Shown here in pieces: positions 16,947 through 25,218 of a DNA stretch of 64,000 nucleotides (its first letter is position 1; each line of letters begins with the position of its first letter). This stretch comes from Pollutimonas sp036675275. Its GTDB lineage: Bacteria > Pseudomonadota > Gammaproteobacteria > Burkholderiales > Burkholderiaceae_B. Under the pieces are notes generated by a model. The model made no database searches. It was given only the letters and a program-made list of their open reading frames with translations, and had not been told where the DNA came from. A program made the translations under genes and the position numbers. Location: the NCBI GenBank assembly GCA_036675275.1, contig JAKFFG010000006.1, positions 124,001-188,000 of the forward strand. The letters are read 5' to 3'.

Positions 16947-17047
16947 CGTGGAGGATGGTTGTTAGAACGGCTTAGCGCTTGTCCGAGAGACAGTGCGAAC
17001 TTACAATGCAAGTATTATTCGGACGTGACAGATGTTTGGGGATAGCT

Positions 17048-17602
17048 ATGAAACTGGTTGCTTTGATTTTTGCTCTGGTTATGCCGCTTTCTTCATTGGC
17101 GCAGGATCAACATGTTCCAAAGCAGGTCCTTGATGATTTTGCTCGCGATTTGTCTCAATTGAATGAAGTGGTTTTGGAGGCACAACGACTGCAGAATGCC
17201 CAGGCTCCACGCACTCCACAAGCGGGATCTGGTGTGAGTACGATCACGATCACCAATACGTCGGCCGCTGTTCATGCCGGGGCAAGCGATAGCTCTACGA
17301 CAATAGATAAAGTGCTTAAAGGCAAGACTTTGCCGGTTATTGATAAGGTTGGTGACTGGTATGCCATTGAGCTCCCAAAGTCCTCAGAGGGACTAGGCGC
17401 TGGCTGGGTTAAAGCTGCCGATGCAGTTCCATCTTCTACTGCTGGATGGTCAATACCTTCTTTGTTAGATCCCGCTAAGTTCCTCATCGATAAAGCTATG
17501 GAGCTAAAGCAAAAATGGGCCAATAATAATTACATTTCCATTACGGGATTTTCGATAAGTACCACACCACCGAATCTGACCGTAGATTTTAAATTCGAGT
17601 AG
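17048..17602 (+). CDS. Secreted SH3-like domain protein
   Basis: The 184-residue protein starts with a typical Sec signal peptide ('MKLVALIFALVMPLSSLAQ', cleavage after Ala18 or so). A helical linker follows, then an SH3_3-like domain: 'TNTSAAVHAGASDSSTTIDK', 'LKGKTLPVIDKVGDWYAIEL' and 'GAGWVKAADAV'. Such domains usually bind peptidoglycan or proteins at the cell surface. I start at ATG 17048, where the signal sequence begins, with GGGGAT upstream. The gene is plus strand, opposite to the early operon and to the next gene, and is AT-richer than the replication genes by eye, as cargo genes often are. Confidence 0.75.
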   Translation: MKLVALIFALVMPLSSLAQDQHVPKQVLDDFARDLSQLNEVVLEAQRLQNAQAPRTPQAGSGVSTITITNTSAAVHAGASDSSTTIDKVLKGKTLPVIDKVGDWYAIELPKSSEGLGAGWVKAADAVPSSTAGWSIPSLLDPAKFLIDKAMELKQKWANNNYISITGFSISTTPPNLTVDFKFE

Positions 17603-17684
17603 ATCAAGGCTGGCTGTGCCGGTATCGGCGGCCAGCCAGTTGTGTGAGGTTCAAAGTAAGCAAGCGAGTGGACTATACCCACGG

Positions 17685-19892
17685 CTAAACAAACAACGTC
17701 CAACCACGGGTCGTACCTTGGGGGTGTCCGAAGTATGTCTTCCAGGTTTCTCCTTTAAAGGCTTGTCCTGGCCCGTTGTAGCCCATCCCTTCAAATAGAA
17801 CGCCACCTTGCAACACAGGGTTATTCGCTCTGTATGCGTTGACCAGTCGATCGATGATGAGGATCTGCTTGCCCAATAACGCCCATGGGTCTTTGCCTGG
17901 AATGAGCAATGTCGCGCTCCCTTTGCCGGCTATATCACTATGGATGATGAGTTCCACAGTTGTAGCAGCTTGGGCGCGGTTCTTACCATCGACTGATGCC
18001 TGCAGCAGGCGAGCTTGATCGATTGTGATTTCGTCGGCGTCGCCTTCCAAGACCTCCTGAAGTGACACGACAACGTTGGCTCCAAGATATTCCGGGTGGA
18101 ATTCTGTAGCCGTCAAAACAACGCCATAGCCGATTTGACCCTCGCCCCGTAGGTAGGCCTCCACTTCGGAAATGATATCCAGGCGGTTTAAGCGGCGAGC
18201 CAGATAGACCGGAATGTCGTCGTTCCCAATTGCAAGGATGCCTAATTTTGTGACACTAGCTTCGGCTTTTGGACGTTGTCCCATTCGCATGGCGCCGACG
18301 AGCCCCTTGATGATGCGCTCGTTAAGCCAACCGCGCATGACTTCAAAGCGTTGTAGCTCGTCAGGATGTATTTCAATAGGATCGTGGGTGACAGGATCTT
18401 CTGCGATAAGGTTTTCGCCGACAGTACGTACGGTCAGCAAAACAGGTGTTCCGTCGTCATTAATGTGTGTGACATCCATCGCACGCACCATGGGCTTGAG
18501 AAAGCCGCCCGCCAACAGAACTTCGACATTTGCACCCCATTGCTCGAGCATGCGACGGCGCACTTCGCGATCATCCGCCTCGTATAGCTTAAGCATTGCA
18601 GAAAACTGACTGGCTTCCTGGTTAGCGGTAAGAGGTGCTACTTGCGTCATGATTCCGTAGCGCTCGAGGATGGCAAATCCAAGTTCTCGTTCCTGCGGCT
18701 CGCGCCGACTGGCCAAATTGCATCGGTTGGGCGTGGTCAGGGTGATGGGGACGTTAGCTTCCTTGCCGTCCTTCATGAAACGCATGTTGATGACAACACG
18801 ACTTATAAGTGCTGCATTCGTGAAAATATTGTTGTCACCCAGTAAATCCCGAGTGGCTTCTTCAATGTCGTCGGTCTTGTCAATCTTGAGTGAGACACGG
18901 CGTTTGTAATTTTGGGGCCGCGCTTCGGCTTCAAGCACACGCACGTCAAGAACATCCAGATCGGCTATCACGTCCTGCGGCAACGAAAGAGAGCTATAGA
19001 AGCGGGTCAGATTATATTGACGCATCGTGACGGGCCTGCCCGATAGGTCGGTATTAACGGCAGTCTGCGCAAACGACGCGGCAATAAGCATTCGGCTGGA
19101 TTGTTGCTCGCAAAACACTTCTACTGATTTTCGTTCCGGCTGGAACACGATGGTGACCTCGACGGGAGGGCGATAGTAAATCGGCTGTGTCGACAGGTCG
19201 TTATTAATCTCCTGAACACTGTTTGTATCGCCAGCGTGCCGGATCAAGAAAAGATGAACTGCGGTGACTTGCCCATCAGGCTGGGTTTGATTGAAGGGTA
19301 GATGCTGCACTTTACAAGGTCCGCCCAAGCCGAGTTTTTCTTCGAGTGCGGTCTCCAGCTGATTCCGTTTTTCATCCGTCCATTCGAAGCCGCTAATGTC
19401 ATCGCAGTCGACATCGAACCCCTCATAGAGCTTGCCATTGTTGCGGTGGTGCTCTGCATAAAAATACTGCTCTGCCTCCTCAAATAGTTCGGGCGCGCGA
19501 AGGTAGACGACGGTAGCGCGACCAAAATCATCGTGCTGTGCACTGAATTGCGTTTGTAGCGAACTGTCTGCGTCGTCGTACTTATACAGTCGATCGCGCA
19601 CCACCTGGATCGCCTCGACTCCTTTGTCCTTTGATAAAGAAATGATGCGTCGTGAATGCCCATCCAGCGTTGCAGCCGCCTTAGGTTCGAGACTGGCGCA
19701 TATTTCCAGGATGCCCAATCGGACTTCTTGTCCAGTACCATTAAGTATAGGTTCACTGGGCCAGTCGATGGCTCCGAAAGGATGCGTATCTTGGTTGAGG
19801 GGACACGTAACAATAAGGTTTTTGATAGCGTCAAGAGGTGCGCTTTCAACATAGTGGTGTAGCGACGGGATGTTTTTATAGCTCTTGCTCAT
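17685..19892 (-). CDS. Unrecognised 735-residue cargo protein
   Basis: I recognise no domain here. The protein is soluble (no signal peptide or membrane segment), acidic, and long. Residues 150-230 are helical and charged, and residues 350-470 are a compact domain with many strands ('RVVINMRFMKDGKEANVPIT', 'MTQVAPLTANQEASQFSAML'). The C-terminal 120 residues end in 'GMGYNGPGQAFKGETWKTYF', which may be a small separate domain. No Walker, kinase, nuclease or transposase motif is apparent. The gene stands alone between the secreted SH3 protein and the integrase operon, where prophages keep anti-phage cargo. The frame is intact over 2.2 kb with no sign of decay. A defence or structural role is possible; I cannot decide. 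Confidence 0.72.
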   Translation of the reverse strand: MSKSYKNIPSLHHYVESAPLDAIKNLIVTCPLNQDTHPFGAIDWPSEPILNGTGQEVRLGILEICASLEPKAAATLDGHSRRIISLSKDKGVEAIQVVRDRLYKYDDADSSLQTQFSAQHDDFGRATVVYLRAPELFEEAEQYFYAEHHRNNGKLYEGFDVDCDDISGFEWTDEKRNQLETALEEKLGLGGPCKVQHLPFNQTQPDGQVTAVHLFLIRHAGDTNSVQEINNDLSTQPIYYRPPVEVTIVFQPERKSVEVFCEQQSSRMLIAASFAQTAVNTDLSGRPVTMRQYNLTRFYSSLSLPQDVIADLDVLDVRVLEAEARPQNYKRRVSLKIDKTDDIEEATRDLLGDNNIFTNAALISRVVINMRFMKDGKEANVPITLTTPNRCNLASRREPQERELGFAILERYGIMTQVAPLTANQEASQFSAMLKLYEADDREVRRRMLEQWGANVEVLLAGGFLKPMVRAMDVTHINDDGTPVLLTVRTVGENLIAEDPVTHDPIEIHPDELQRFEVMRGWLNERIIKGLVGAMRMGQRPKAEASVTKLGILAIGNDDIPVYLARRLNRLDIISEVEAYLRGEGQIGYGVVLTATEFHPEYLGANVVVSLQEVLEGDADEITIDQARLLQASVDGKNRAQAATTVELIIHSDIAGKGSATLLIPGKDPWALLGKQILIIDRLVNAYRANNPVLQGGVLFEGMGYNGPGQAFKGETWKTYFGHPQGTTRGWTLFV

Positions 19893-20225
19893 CGCTCGTG
19901 CTCCTCGTTTAAGGCATTTTGGCGCGGATCCGTATCCAAAAATGCTGCTGCTAATAACTGTTTCTTCGTGCTATATCCCTCGCAACCTGTCGTCATCCCT
20001 CGTCCCTGTCGCTCAACTGGTATAAAAATGTTATTCGATGTTACCAGTCTATTGTGGCGATCGGGCGAGATTTACGGTGAAGCTAGTGGTAGCCAATAGC
20101 AGCGTAGGAAATCGACCTTGTCGTCGCGCGGGCAACGACATTTAGAGCGTCCATTACCCTACGTTGCCCCATGCTTCGGACGTTTTGGTCGAACATAGAG
20201 ATCACTTCCATTGCTTTGATCTCCT
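19893..20225. other. Gene-free divergent promoter region with an inverted repeat
   Basis: This 333-bp stretch separates the leftward 735-residue gene from the rightward recombinase operon. No convincing ORF is present. It includes an imperfect dyad with 7-nt arms, ACTGGTA at 20016-20022 and TACCAGT at 20042-20048, around an AT-rich 19-nt centre, a possible operator. No clear -35/-10 pair stands out. Confidence 0.5.
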
Positions 20226-20423
20226 ATGAAAAACTCTGAATTACCGGCTCCTAGCGCCATGTCACCCGGCCAGTGCGCCAGTGAAATTGCCACCATCTTG
20301 GCCGCTGCCATCACCCGTTCGTATGTCACCCCCATGCCCAAAGCAGAGAGCGAGTTCGGACTTGCTATAGTGCCGACAGTACACGTTCATACAACCCCGT
20401 ATCAAGAAAAGGAGTTGTCATGA
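20226..20423 (+). CDS. Small protein leading the recombinase operon
   Basis: The 65-residue product has no family I know. It contains 'CASEIATILAAAITRSYVT' in the middle, a short amphipathic helix, and ends 'YQEKELS'. Its stop overlaps the start of the DUF2924 gene by 4 bp (ATGA), which is the best evidence that it is translated. No good Shine-Dalgarno precedes the ATG. Confidence 0.62.
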   Translation: MKNSELPAPSAMSPGQCASEIATILAAAITRSYVTPMPKAESEFGLAIVPTVHVHTTPYQEKELS

Positions 20424-20875
20424 TCACGCCTAATCCATCCGTTTCGGCACAGGTCGCAAGCCTGCCGGCACTGCACATCAAAGAGCTATGGGTGCTCTGG
20501 GATCAGTATTTTCCCCGCAGGCCCGAGCGGCCAAATCGCAGCTACCTGGAATCGCGCGTGGCGTACAAAATTCAGGAAGCCGCCTACGGTGGCTTGTCGA
20601 TGGCCACGCGCATGCGGCTCGAAGCCATCGGGGCCAAACATTCCAAGATCAAGATTCGCGCCCGAACGCAGGAGTTTCAGTTTGCCCCAGGCACGGTTTT
20701 AGTGCGGGAATGGGGCGAGCGCGATCATCGCGTGACGGTCACAGCAGAAGGGCGCTTCGAGTACGACGGCCAGACGTTTAAGAGCTTGAGCGCGGTGGCC
20801 CGGCACATTTCGGGCACGCACTGGTCGGGGCCAGCATTTTTTGGCTTGCGTAAATCGAAGGAAACTAGTCTATGA
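20420..20875 (+). CDS. DUF2924 family protein
   Basis: This 151-residue protein matches DUF2924: 'LPALHIKELWVLWDQYF', 'RSYLESRVAYKIQEAAYGGL', 'GTVLVREWGERDHRVTVTAE' and 'SLSAVARHISGTHWSGPAFF'. Members of the family are often encoded just before a large serine recombinase in phages and islands, as here, and are suspected of assisting it, perhaps as DNA-binding accessory. GGAG precedes the ATG, and the stop overlaps the recombinase start by 4 bp. Confidence 0.9.
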   Translation: MITPNPSVSAQVASLPALHIKELWVLWDQYFPRRPERPNRSYLESRVAYKIQEAAYGGLSMATRMRLEAIGAKHSKIKIRARTQEFQFAPGTVLVREWGERDHRVTVTAEGRFEYDGQTFKSLSAVARHISGTHWSGPAFFGLRKSKETSL

Positions 20876-22257
20876 GCGACGCATTGAGTGTGGCGGCTTC
20901 TAAACCCCGTAAACGCTGCGCGGTGTATTGCCGCGTGTCCTCGGACGAACGGCTAGACCAGGAGTTCAACTCCATTGACGCCCAAAAGGAATCGGGCCAG
21001 GCTTATGTGGCCAGCCAACGCTCGGAGGGGTGGATTCCGGTGGCCGACGATTACGACGACCCAGGGTTTTCCGGTGGGAACACCGAGCGCCCCGGTTTAA
21101 AACGCCTGATGGCCGATATCCAGCGCGGGATGGTCGACATCGTTGTGGTGTACAAGATCGACCGGCTGACCCGTAGCCTGGCCGACTTTTCAAAGATGGT
21201 CGAAGTGTTCGATGCGCACGGCATTTCCTTCGTGTCGGTCACCCAGCAATTCAATACCACGACCTCGATGGGCAGGCTGATGCTTAACGTGCTGTTGTCC
21301 TTCGCCCAGTTCGAGCGCGAGGTCACCGGCGAGCGGATCCGCGACAAGATTGCGGCCGCTAAGCGCAAGGGGCTGTGGATGGGGGGTGTGCCGCCACTGG
21401 GTTACGACGTTCAGAATCGCCTGCTGCTGGTCAATGATGCCGAAGCAGCGGTGGTGCGACGCATCTTCAACGAAATGCTCACCATTGGGTCGCCCACGCA
21501 GATCGCCGCACAACTTACCGCCGAGGGCATTACTACGAAGGCTTGGACGACCAAAGATGGTCGTACCCGTACCGGCGCACGGATCGATAAACAATACCTG
21601 TATAAGTTGCTGCGCAACCGGACGTACCTGGGGGAGCTCTCGCACAAAGGCAGCTGGTTTGAAGGTGCCCATGACGCCATCATTGATTATGGATTGTGGG
21701 GCCAGGTGCACGAGGTGCTGGCCAAGGATGCGAAGGTGCGCGCGGCACAAACCAAAGACCGATCGCGTACGGATGCCTTGCTTCGAGGGCTCTTGTACAG
21801 CCCTACGGGGGAAAAGATGTACCCGACATTCACATCCAAGAAGAATGGTCGCAAGTACTGCTATTACATTTCCAAATCCGAAGCGAGATTTGGCGCAGGT
21901 GGAAAAACCAACGATAGCTTGCCAGCCGCCGAGATCGAAGGCGCCGTGGTGGCGCAAATCAAAACGGTGTTGGCCAGCTCTGAGTCCATCGCGGCGGTGT
22001 GCAATGTCATTGCCAACAATGGCGCGTCCATTAACGAGGACGAGGCTGTGATGGCGCTACACCAGCTTAACGACGTATGGGAACAGCTTTATCCGGTTGA
22101 GCAGCACCGTATCACCAACCTGATGATTGAACGAGTCGACTTAGTGCCAGGCGGCTTGAAGGTTCGATGGCGCGAGTTGGGCTGGAAGCAACTGATCGGA
22201 GAGTTCGCACCGGCGAGCATTGGTGCCGAGTTGCTCGAAGCGGAGGGCACGGCGTGA
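20872..22257 (+). CDS. Large serine recombinase, likely prophage integrase
   Basis: The 461-residue protein belongs to the resolvase/invertase superfamily with an extended C-terminal recombinase domain. 'AVYCRVSSDERL' holds the likely nucleophile Ser23, 'KIDRLTRS' has the conserved Asp-Arg, and 'LSFAQFEREVTGERIRDKI' starts the long helix E. The C-terminal half includes 'GVPPLGYDV' (recombinase domain) and 'YKLLRNRTYLGEL', but the zinc-ribbon cysteines of many large serine integrases are not obvious. Such an enzyme would insert and excise the prophage or invert segments. It overlaps both neighbours, so the operon is coupled. Confidence 0.9.
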   Translation: MSDALSVAASKPRKRCAVYCRVSSDERLDQEFNSIDAQKESGQAYVASQRSEGWIPVADDYDDPGFSGGNTERPGLKRLMADIQRGMVDIVVVYKIDRLTRSLADFSKMVEVFDAHGISFVSVTQQFNTTTSMGRLMLNVLLSFAQFEREVTGERIRDKIAAAKRKGLWMGGVPPLGYDVQNRLLLVNDAEAAVVRRIFNEMLTIGSPTQIAAQLTAEGITTKAWTTKDGRTRTGARIDKQYLYKLLRNRTYLGELSHKGSWFEGAHDAIIDYGLWGQVHEVLAKDAKVRAAQTKDRSRTDALLRGLLYSPTGEKMYPTFTSKKNGRKYCYYISKSEARFGAGGKTNDSLPAAEIEGAVVAQIKTVLASSESIAAVCNVIANNGASINEDEAVMALHQLNDVWEQLYPVEQHRITNLMIERVDLVPGGLKVRWRELGWKQLIGEFAPASIGAELLEAEGTA

Positions 22258-22616
22258 CGGCGGTATTGGAAACGTTTGTGCCGGCCGTGTTTGCGCGGCG
22301 TGGCATCCAGCGCCAGGTCGTGACCGGTGAGCCGTTATACGATGCGACCTTTGTTGAGTTATTAGGACGAGCCTTTCATTGGAAGCATTTGCTGGATGCC
22401 GATGCACAGCCCAGCGGCGCAGCGATCGCAAGGGAAGAAGGGTTGCATCATACGACGGTGACCGATTTGTTGCGGCTGACGCTGTTGGCCCCGGATATTA
22501 TCGATCGGTTTTTGGCAGGCCAGCAGCCGTCGCAGTTCACGTTTACCGCGTTCCGTCAGTGGCCGTTACCCGTGGTCTGGGATGCGCAGCGCGAGCTTAT
22601 CGCGCGTTTTGATTAG
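22254..22616 (+). CDS. HTH protein, first of two tandem paralogues
   Basis: The 120-residue product is homologous to the next one: both share 'LGxAxHWxxLLD', an 'IAxxEG' helix-turn-helix segment, 'RLxxLAP' and a 'RQxPLP/TxW' end. The HTH ('GAAIAREEGLHHTTVTDL') looks like the ParB/KorB type. The GTG start overlaps the recombinase stop (GTGA), so I reject the upstream ATG at 22167, which lies inside the recombinase gene. Its function could be partner or directionality factor of the recombinase. The assignment is from pattern only. Confidence 0.72.
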   Translation: MTAVLETFVPAVFARRGIQRQVVTGEPLYDATFVELLGRAFHWKHLLDADAQPSGAAIAREEGLHHTTVTDLLRLTLLAPDIIDRFLAGQQPSQFTFTAFRQWPLPVVWDAQRELIARFD

Positions 22617-22625
22617 GAGACGGTG

Positions 22626-23102
22626 ATGGCGGCAAAAGGAAATGGAAAAATGACAGGCAAACCGGTGACGTACCGGGCACCCGGCCCAGCCAGTGGCGTG
22701 CAGATGGAAACCTTCATTCCCTGGACACTGGTGAAGCGGCGCGTACGGCGCGAGATCATTACGCCTCTGGATGCCCCGTCAGAGTTCAGGCAAGAAGCCG
22801 CCCTGGAGCGTCGTGAGCGCCAAGCGGCGCAGGATACGCCGCTGATGCGTGCTTTAGGTCTGGCGCACCACTGGCAAAGGCTGCTGGATGAAGGAAAATT
22901 TGTATCGCTTACTGAAATTGCCGACGCTGAAGGCATTGATCTCGGACAGACCAGCCGCATTGCCCGGTTAGTCTATCTTGCGCCGAACCTTGTTGAGATA
23001 GGGTTGGCGAAAATGAACAACGGGCTGGCATTAGAAAGCCTGGCCCGCAGACAACTTCCGACCGATTGGTCTGAGCAACGAACGATAGGAGCCTCAAAAT
23101 GA
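22626..23102 (+). CDS. HTH protein, second of two tandem paralogues
   Basis: This 158-residue protein repeats the plan of its neighbour with a longer N-terminus: 'METFIPWTLVKRRVRREIIT' mirrors 'ETFVPAVFARRGIQRQVVT', and 'LTEIADAEGIDLGQTSRIAR' is the HTH. The second ATG at 22626 has AGGAG at a 7-nt spacing, overlapping the stop of the previous gene. The pair may have arisen by duplication and could bind different half-sites. The stop overlaps the next start by 4 bp. Confidence 0.72.
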   Translation: MAAKGNGKMTGKPVTYRAPGPASGVQMETFIPWTLVKRRVRREIITPLDAPSEFRQEAALERRERQAAQDTPLMRALGLAHHWQRLLDEGKFVSLTEIADAEGIDLGQTSRIARLVYLAPNLVEIGLAKMNNGLALESLARRQLPTDWSEQRTIGASK

Positions 23103-23365
23103 CGAAAAAAGGCGACAGCGGGTCAACAGAAACAGTATCCCATCCGGCAATGAGCACGCAGAGGTATCAGGAAATTGAGGATGCCTGCTTTGAAATAGGA
23201 TGCACGTTAAACGTATTGATCGACATCTTCCTGGCCGATGGCGATTGCCAGAACGAGGATGCAGCTGGCGTGCTGATGCGTGTGCGCACGGCGTTCGGTA
23301 CGGTTCGGCAAGCCGTTGAGGGTGGTGAAATCGGACCGTGGCCGCCCTGTTGCCACCAGGGATAA
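23099..23365 (+). CDS. Small hypothetical protein ending the recombinase operon
   Basis: The 88-residue product is soluble and acidic. It has 'TQRYQEIEDACFEIGCTLNV' and 'LADGDCQNEDAAGVLMRVRT', helices with several Cys, ending 'GPWPPCCHQG'. I do not recognise it. ATGA overlap with the preceding gene supports translation. It is the last gene of the operon and converges on the membrane protein gene with 26 bp between stops. Confidence 0.65.
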   Translation: MTKKGDSGSTETVSHPAMSTQRYQEIEDACFEIGCTLNVLIDIFLADGDCQNEDAAGVLMRVRTAFGTVRQAVEGGEIGPWPPCCHQG

Positions 23366-23391
23366 TTCTGGATGAATTGCCGATATCAAGA

Positions 23392-24024
23392 CTAGGTACC
23401 ATCGCCATCGCGTAGTGATTCCAAGACTTTTGCTGTAGCAATAAGATCGGTTTCCTGTTGCATTAGGTTCAAAGGCTTTGCCAATTGAGATAACGTATCA
23501 GCGATCCTTTGAAGCTGCTCAGCTGACTTTTTTTCCCAGTTTTTGTCTGATCCGTCGGTACCTTCAAAAGAGCGGATATCGATCTGTGAAACTGACCTAT
23601 GTTTTGCTTTCCAGATGCGTAGTGGCGGCTTACTACTGTAAGTTGCTGTGATGTCTAGCAGTCCATCGCCTAATCCTCTTTTTAGGCCTCCATATTGACC
23701 CCATGTGATGATTCGCTTTTCGCCTGGGAGAAATGATGTAATTCCATTGATCAGGATGCCATTGTCCATAGGCTTTGGCTCCTTTGCATCGCCGAATCCG
23801 AACGCTCGTGATGGTATGTCCCGATTTGATGTGAACTGGACATCAAGCGCAGCTCCTTTGCCAGTGTTTTCTATAACTAGATTGATTATCGTGGAGCGTT
23901 GATAGTCTGGTACGGCATATACGACCACTTCTGGATCACGTTGAAGTCGTAGGAGGCGATAGCTTACGATTACCGAAGAGAGCGCGATGAGAACTGCGGC
24001 CCAGCTTAATAATTCAGAAGTCAT
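23392..24024 (-). CDS. Membrane-anchored hypothetical protein, last gene of the cassette
   Basis: This 210-residue protein has one N-terminal transmembrane helix (residues 6-24, 'LLSWAAVLIALSSVIVSY') followed by 'RLLRLQRDP', positive-inside, so the rest probably faces the cytoplasm. The main body is a strand-rich domain ('VVVYAVPDYQRSTIINLVIE', 'GITSFLPGEKRIITWGQYGG') and the last 50 residues are a coiled helix. It lies 61 bp after the PD-(D/E)XK-like gene on the same strand. A membrane effector in a defence cassette often looks like this, but its role is inference. Confidence 0.7.
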   Translation of the reverse strand: MTSELLSWAAVLIALSSVIVSYRLLRLQRDPEVVVYAVPDYQRSTIINLVIENTGKGAALDVQFTSNRDIPSRAFGFGDAKEPKPMDNGILINGITSFLPGEKRIITWGQYGGLKRGLGDGLLDITATYSSKPPLRIWKAKHRSVSQIDIRSFEGTDGSDKNWEKKSAEQLQRIADTLSQLAKPLNLMQQETDLIATAKVLESLRDGDGT

Positions 24025-24085
24025 GAGAGTGGGGCCTTATTAAGATTTTGGAAACCACAATTTGCTTTGGCTTATATCAGCGAAT

Positions 24086-24589
24086 TTAGGGCGCGTGTAT
24101 TGAGTGCGCAGTTGTTACCGCTCGTAGTTCGACAGAAATGTCTCGTACGCGTGGATTAGTAAGCAGCGCACCTCGAGCATGTAGGATGTGACCATTGACG
24201 TACGGTCTATAGGTTGAGTATTCGACAGCGACGCTATGGGGCATTGAATACGCATCTGTTATTTGGAAAAACTCATCAAAAATTACGATAATCAATTCGT
24301 CAAAACCTTGTGTGTCCAGATTACGTAGTACGCTTAATTGCCGTGATCTGTTGCCTTTCGTTACTCGGCGGGCTTTGATTTGGATCTTTTTACCCGACTT
24401 GGAAATTGCATCGTAGCTAGCCGACGAGTTGTTTGCGAGCGTCAGCCCAAAGGCTACAGAAACCAGCCATTCTGCGTAGTCGCCAACTGGATTGTTCTTT
24501 GTCCTGAGCACACCGCGATGCCTGAGCTCGGCTATTGCGTCGCAATGAAGTCCCAACAGTTCGTGGACTGATAGTTTTTCGAGGTCCAT
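24086..24589 (-). CDS. PD-(D/E)XK-like protein (DUF6998-type)
   Basis: The 167-residue protein reads as a compact nuclease-like fold: 'VGDYAEWLVSVAFGLTL' (Glu40), 'SYDAISKSGKKIQIKARR' with Asp60 and Q70-x-K72 in the place of the usual E-x-K, and 'FDELIIVIFDEFFQIT'. Gln for Glu at that position is seen in real nucleases. I recall this as the DUF6998 family. The start lies 3 bp after the stop of the glycosylase gene with no good ribosome site, so translation is probably coupled. Cut specificity cannot be read from the sequence. Confidence 0.68.
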   Translation of the reverse strand: MDLEKLSVHELLGLHCDAIAELRHRGVLRTKNNPVGDYAEWLVSVAFGLTLANNSSASYDAISKSGKKIQIKARRVTKGNRSRQLSVLRNLDTQGFDELIIVIFDEFFQITDAYSMPHSVAVEYSTYRPYVNGHILHARGALLTNPRVRDISVELRAVTTAHSIHAP

Positions 24590-24592
24590 GTG

Positions 24593-25147
24593 CTAATCGT
24601 GTCTCGCTTGAGTCCAGATCGAGGGAATTGCAAACCATGCCTCTGGTCGCGAGGCCCGCACAATTGGAGAGGGGTGCGCAGAGTCAAAAATCCGTAGATT
24701 TTGATTTGCGAAAAGCTGTTTTGCCCGCTGAGCTTTTTTCCCGACGAGGACAATTGTCCGAAGTTTTGGGAGTAGCGGCAAGAGGTTATTAAGATCCTCA
24801 ACGCCGAGCCGTAGCTCTGCATTTGTTACCTTGCGTGTGCCATTCCAACCAGGGATGATATTCCAAAGAACGGTACGTTTACGCGGCAGGCCCGCTTCAT
24901 CCATGAATGCAAAGGTCGCCTCAGCCGAAGGGTCATCGTTGTTTCGTGAAATAAAGCCAGATCCTTTTCCTCCCGACGATGTCATCGGGCCGGGTTTTTC
25001 GAGTAGGAAAAGAATATCGGCATTGACGCCACCGTCCAGCGGGTCGAAATCAGGAAACTCCCAAGTTGGACGGCTTGCCCTTAGGTTCCGAACAAAAACC
25101 GTGAGCGGAGCGATATGAGGGTCTTGGAGCATTCGCCGACGAGCCAT
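24593..25147 (-). CDS. Uracil-DNA-glycosylase-superfamily protein
   Basis: The 184-residue protein fits the UDG fold: 'VNADILFLLEKPGP' in place of motif 1 (the classical GQDPY is replaced by a 'LLEKPGP'), 'TVLWNIIPGWNG' (Asn96 in the base-binding pocket), 'KLRTIVLVGKKA' and 'DSAHPSPIVRA' with the motif-2-like HPSP at 158-161. It should flip and bind a base; glycosylase activity is likely but the substrate base is unknown. I choose the ATG at 25145-25147 (GAGG upstream) over the one at 25201, which lacks a ribosome site. It is followed at 3 bp by the PD-(D/E)XK-like gene. Confidence 0.8.
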   Translation of the reverse strand: MARRRMLQDPHIAPLTVFVRNLRASRPTWEFPDFDPLDGGVNADILFLLEKPGPMTSSGGKGSGFISRNNDDPSAEATFAFMDEAGLPRKRTVLWNIIPGWNGTRKVTNAELRLGVEDLNNLLPLLPKLRTIVLVGKKAQRAKQLFANQNLRIFDSAHPSPIVRASRPEAWFAIPSIWTQARHD

Positions 25148-25218
25148 GACGACCTCGGGTGAACGAAAGGACCGAGCACAATCAGCGGTGTCAGCTTCCA
25201 TAGGACTCGATAGTTCCC

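Noticed and set aside
20159..20341. 60-residue minus-strand frame
   Set aside because: It is antisense to the small gene at 20226-20423, whose coupling to the next gene is good evidence for the plus strand.
20872..22257. Invertible DNA switch
   Set aside because: No inverted repeats flanking a promoter or gene segment were found near the recombinase.
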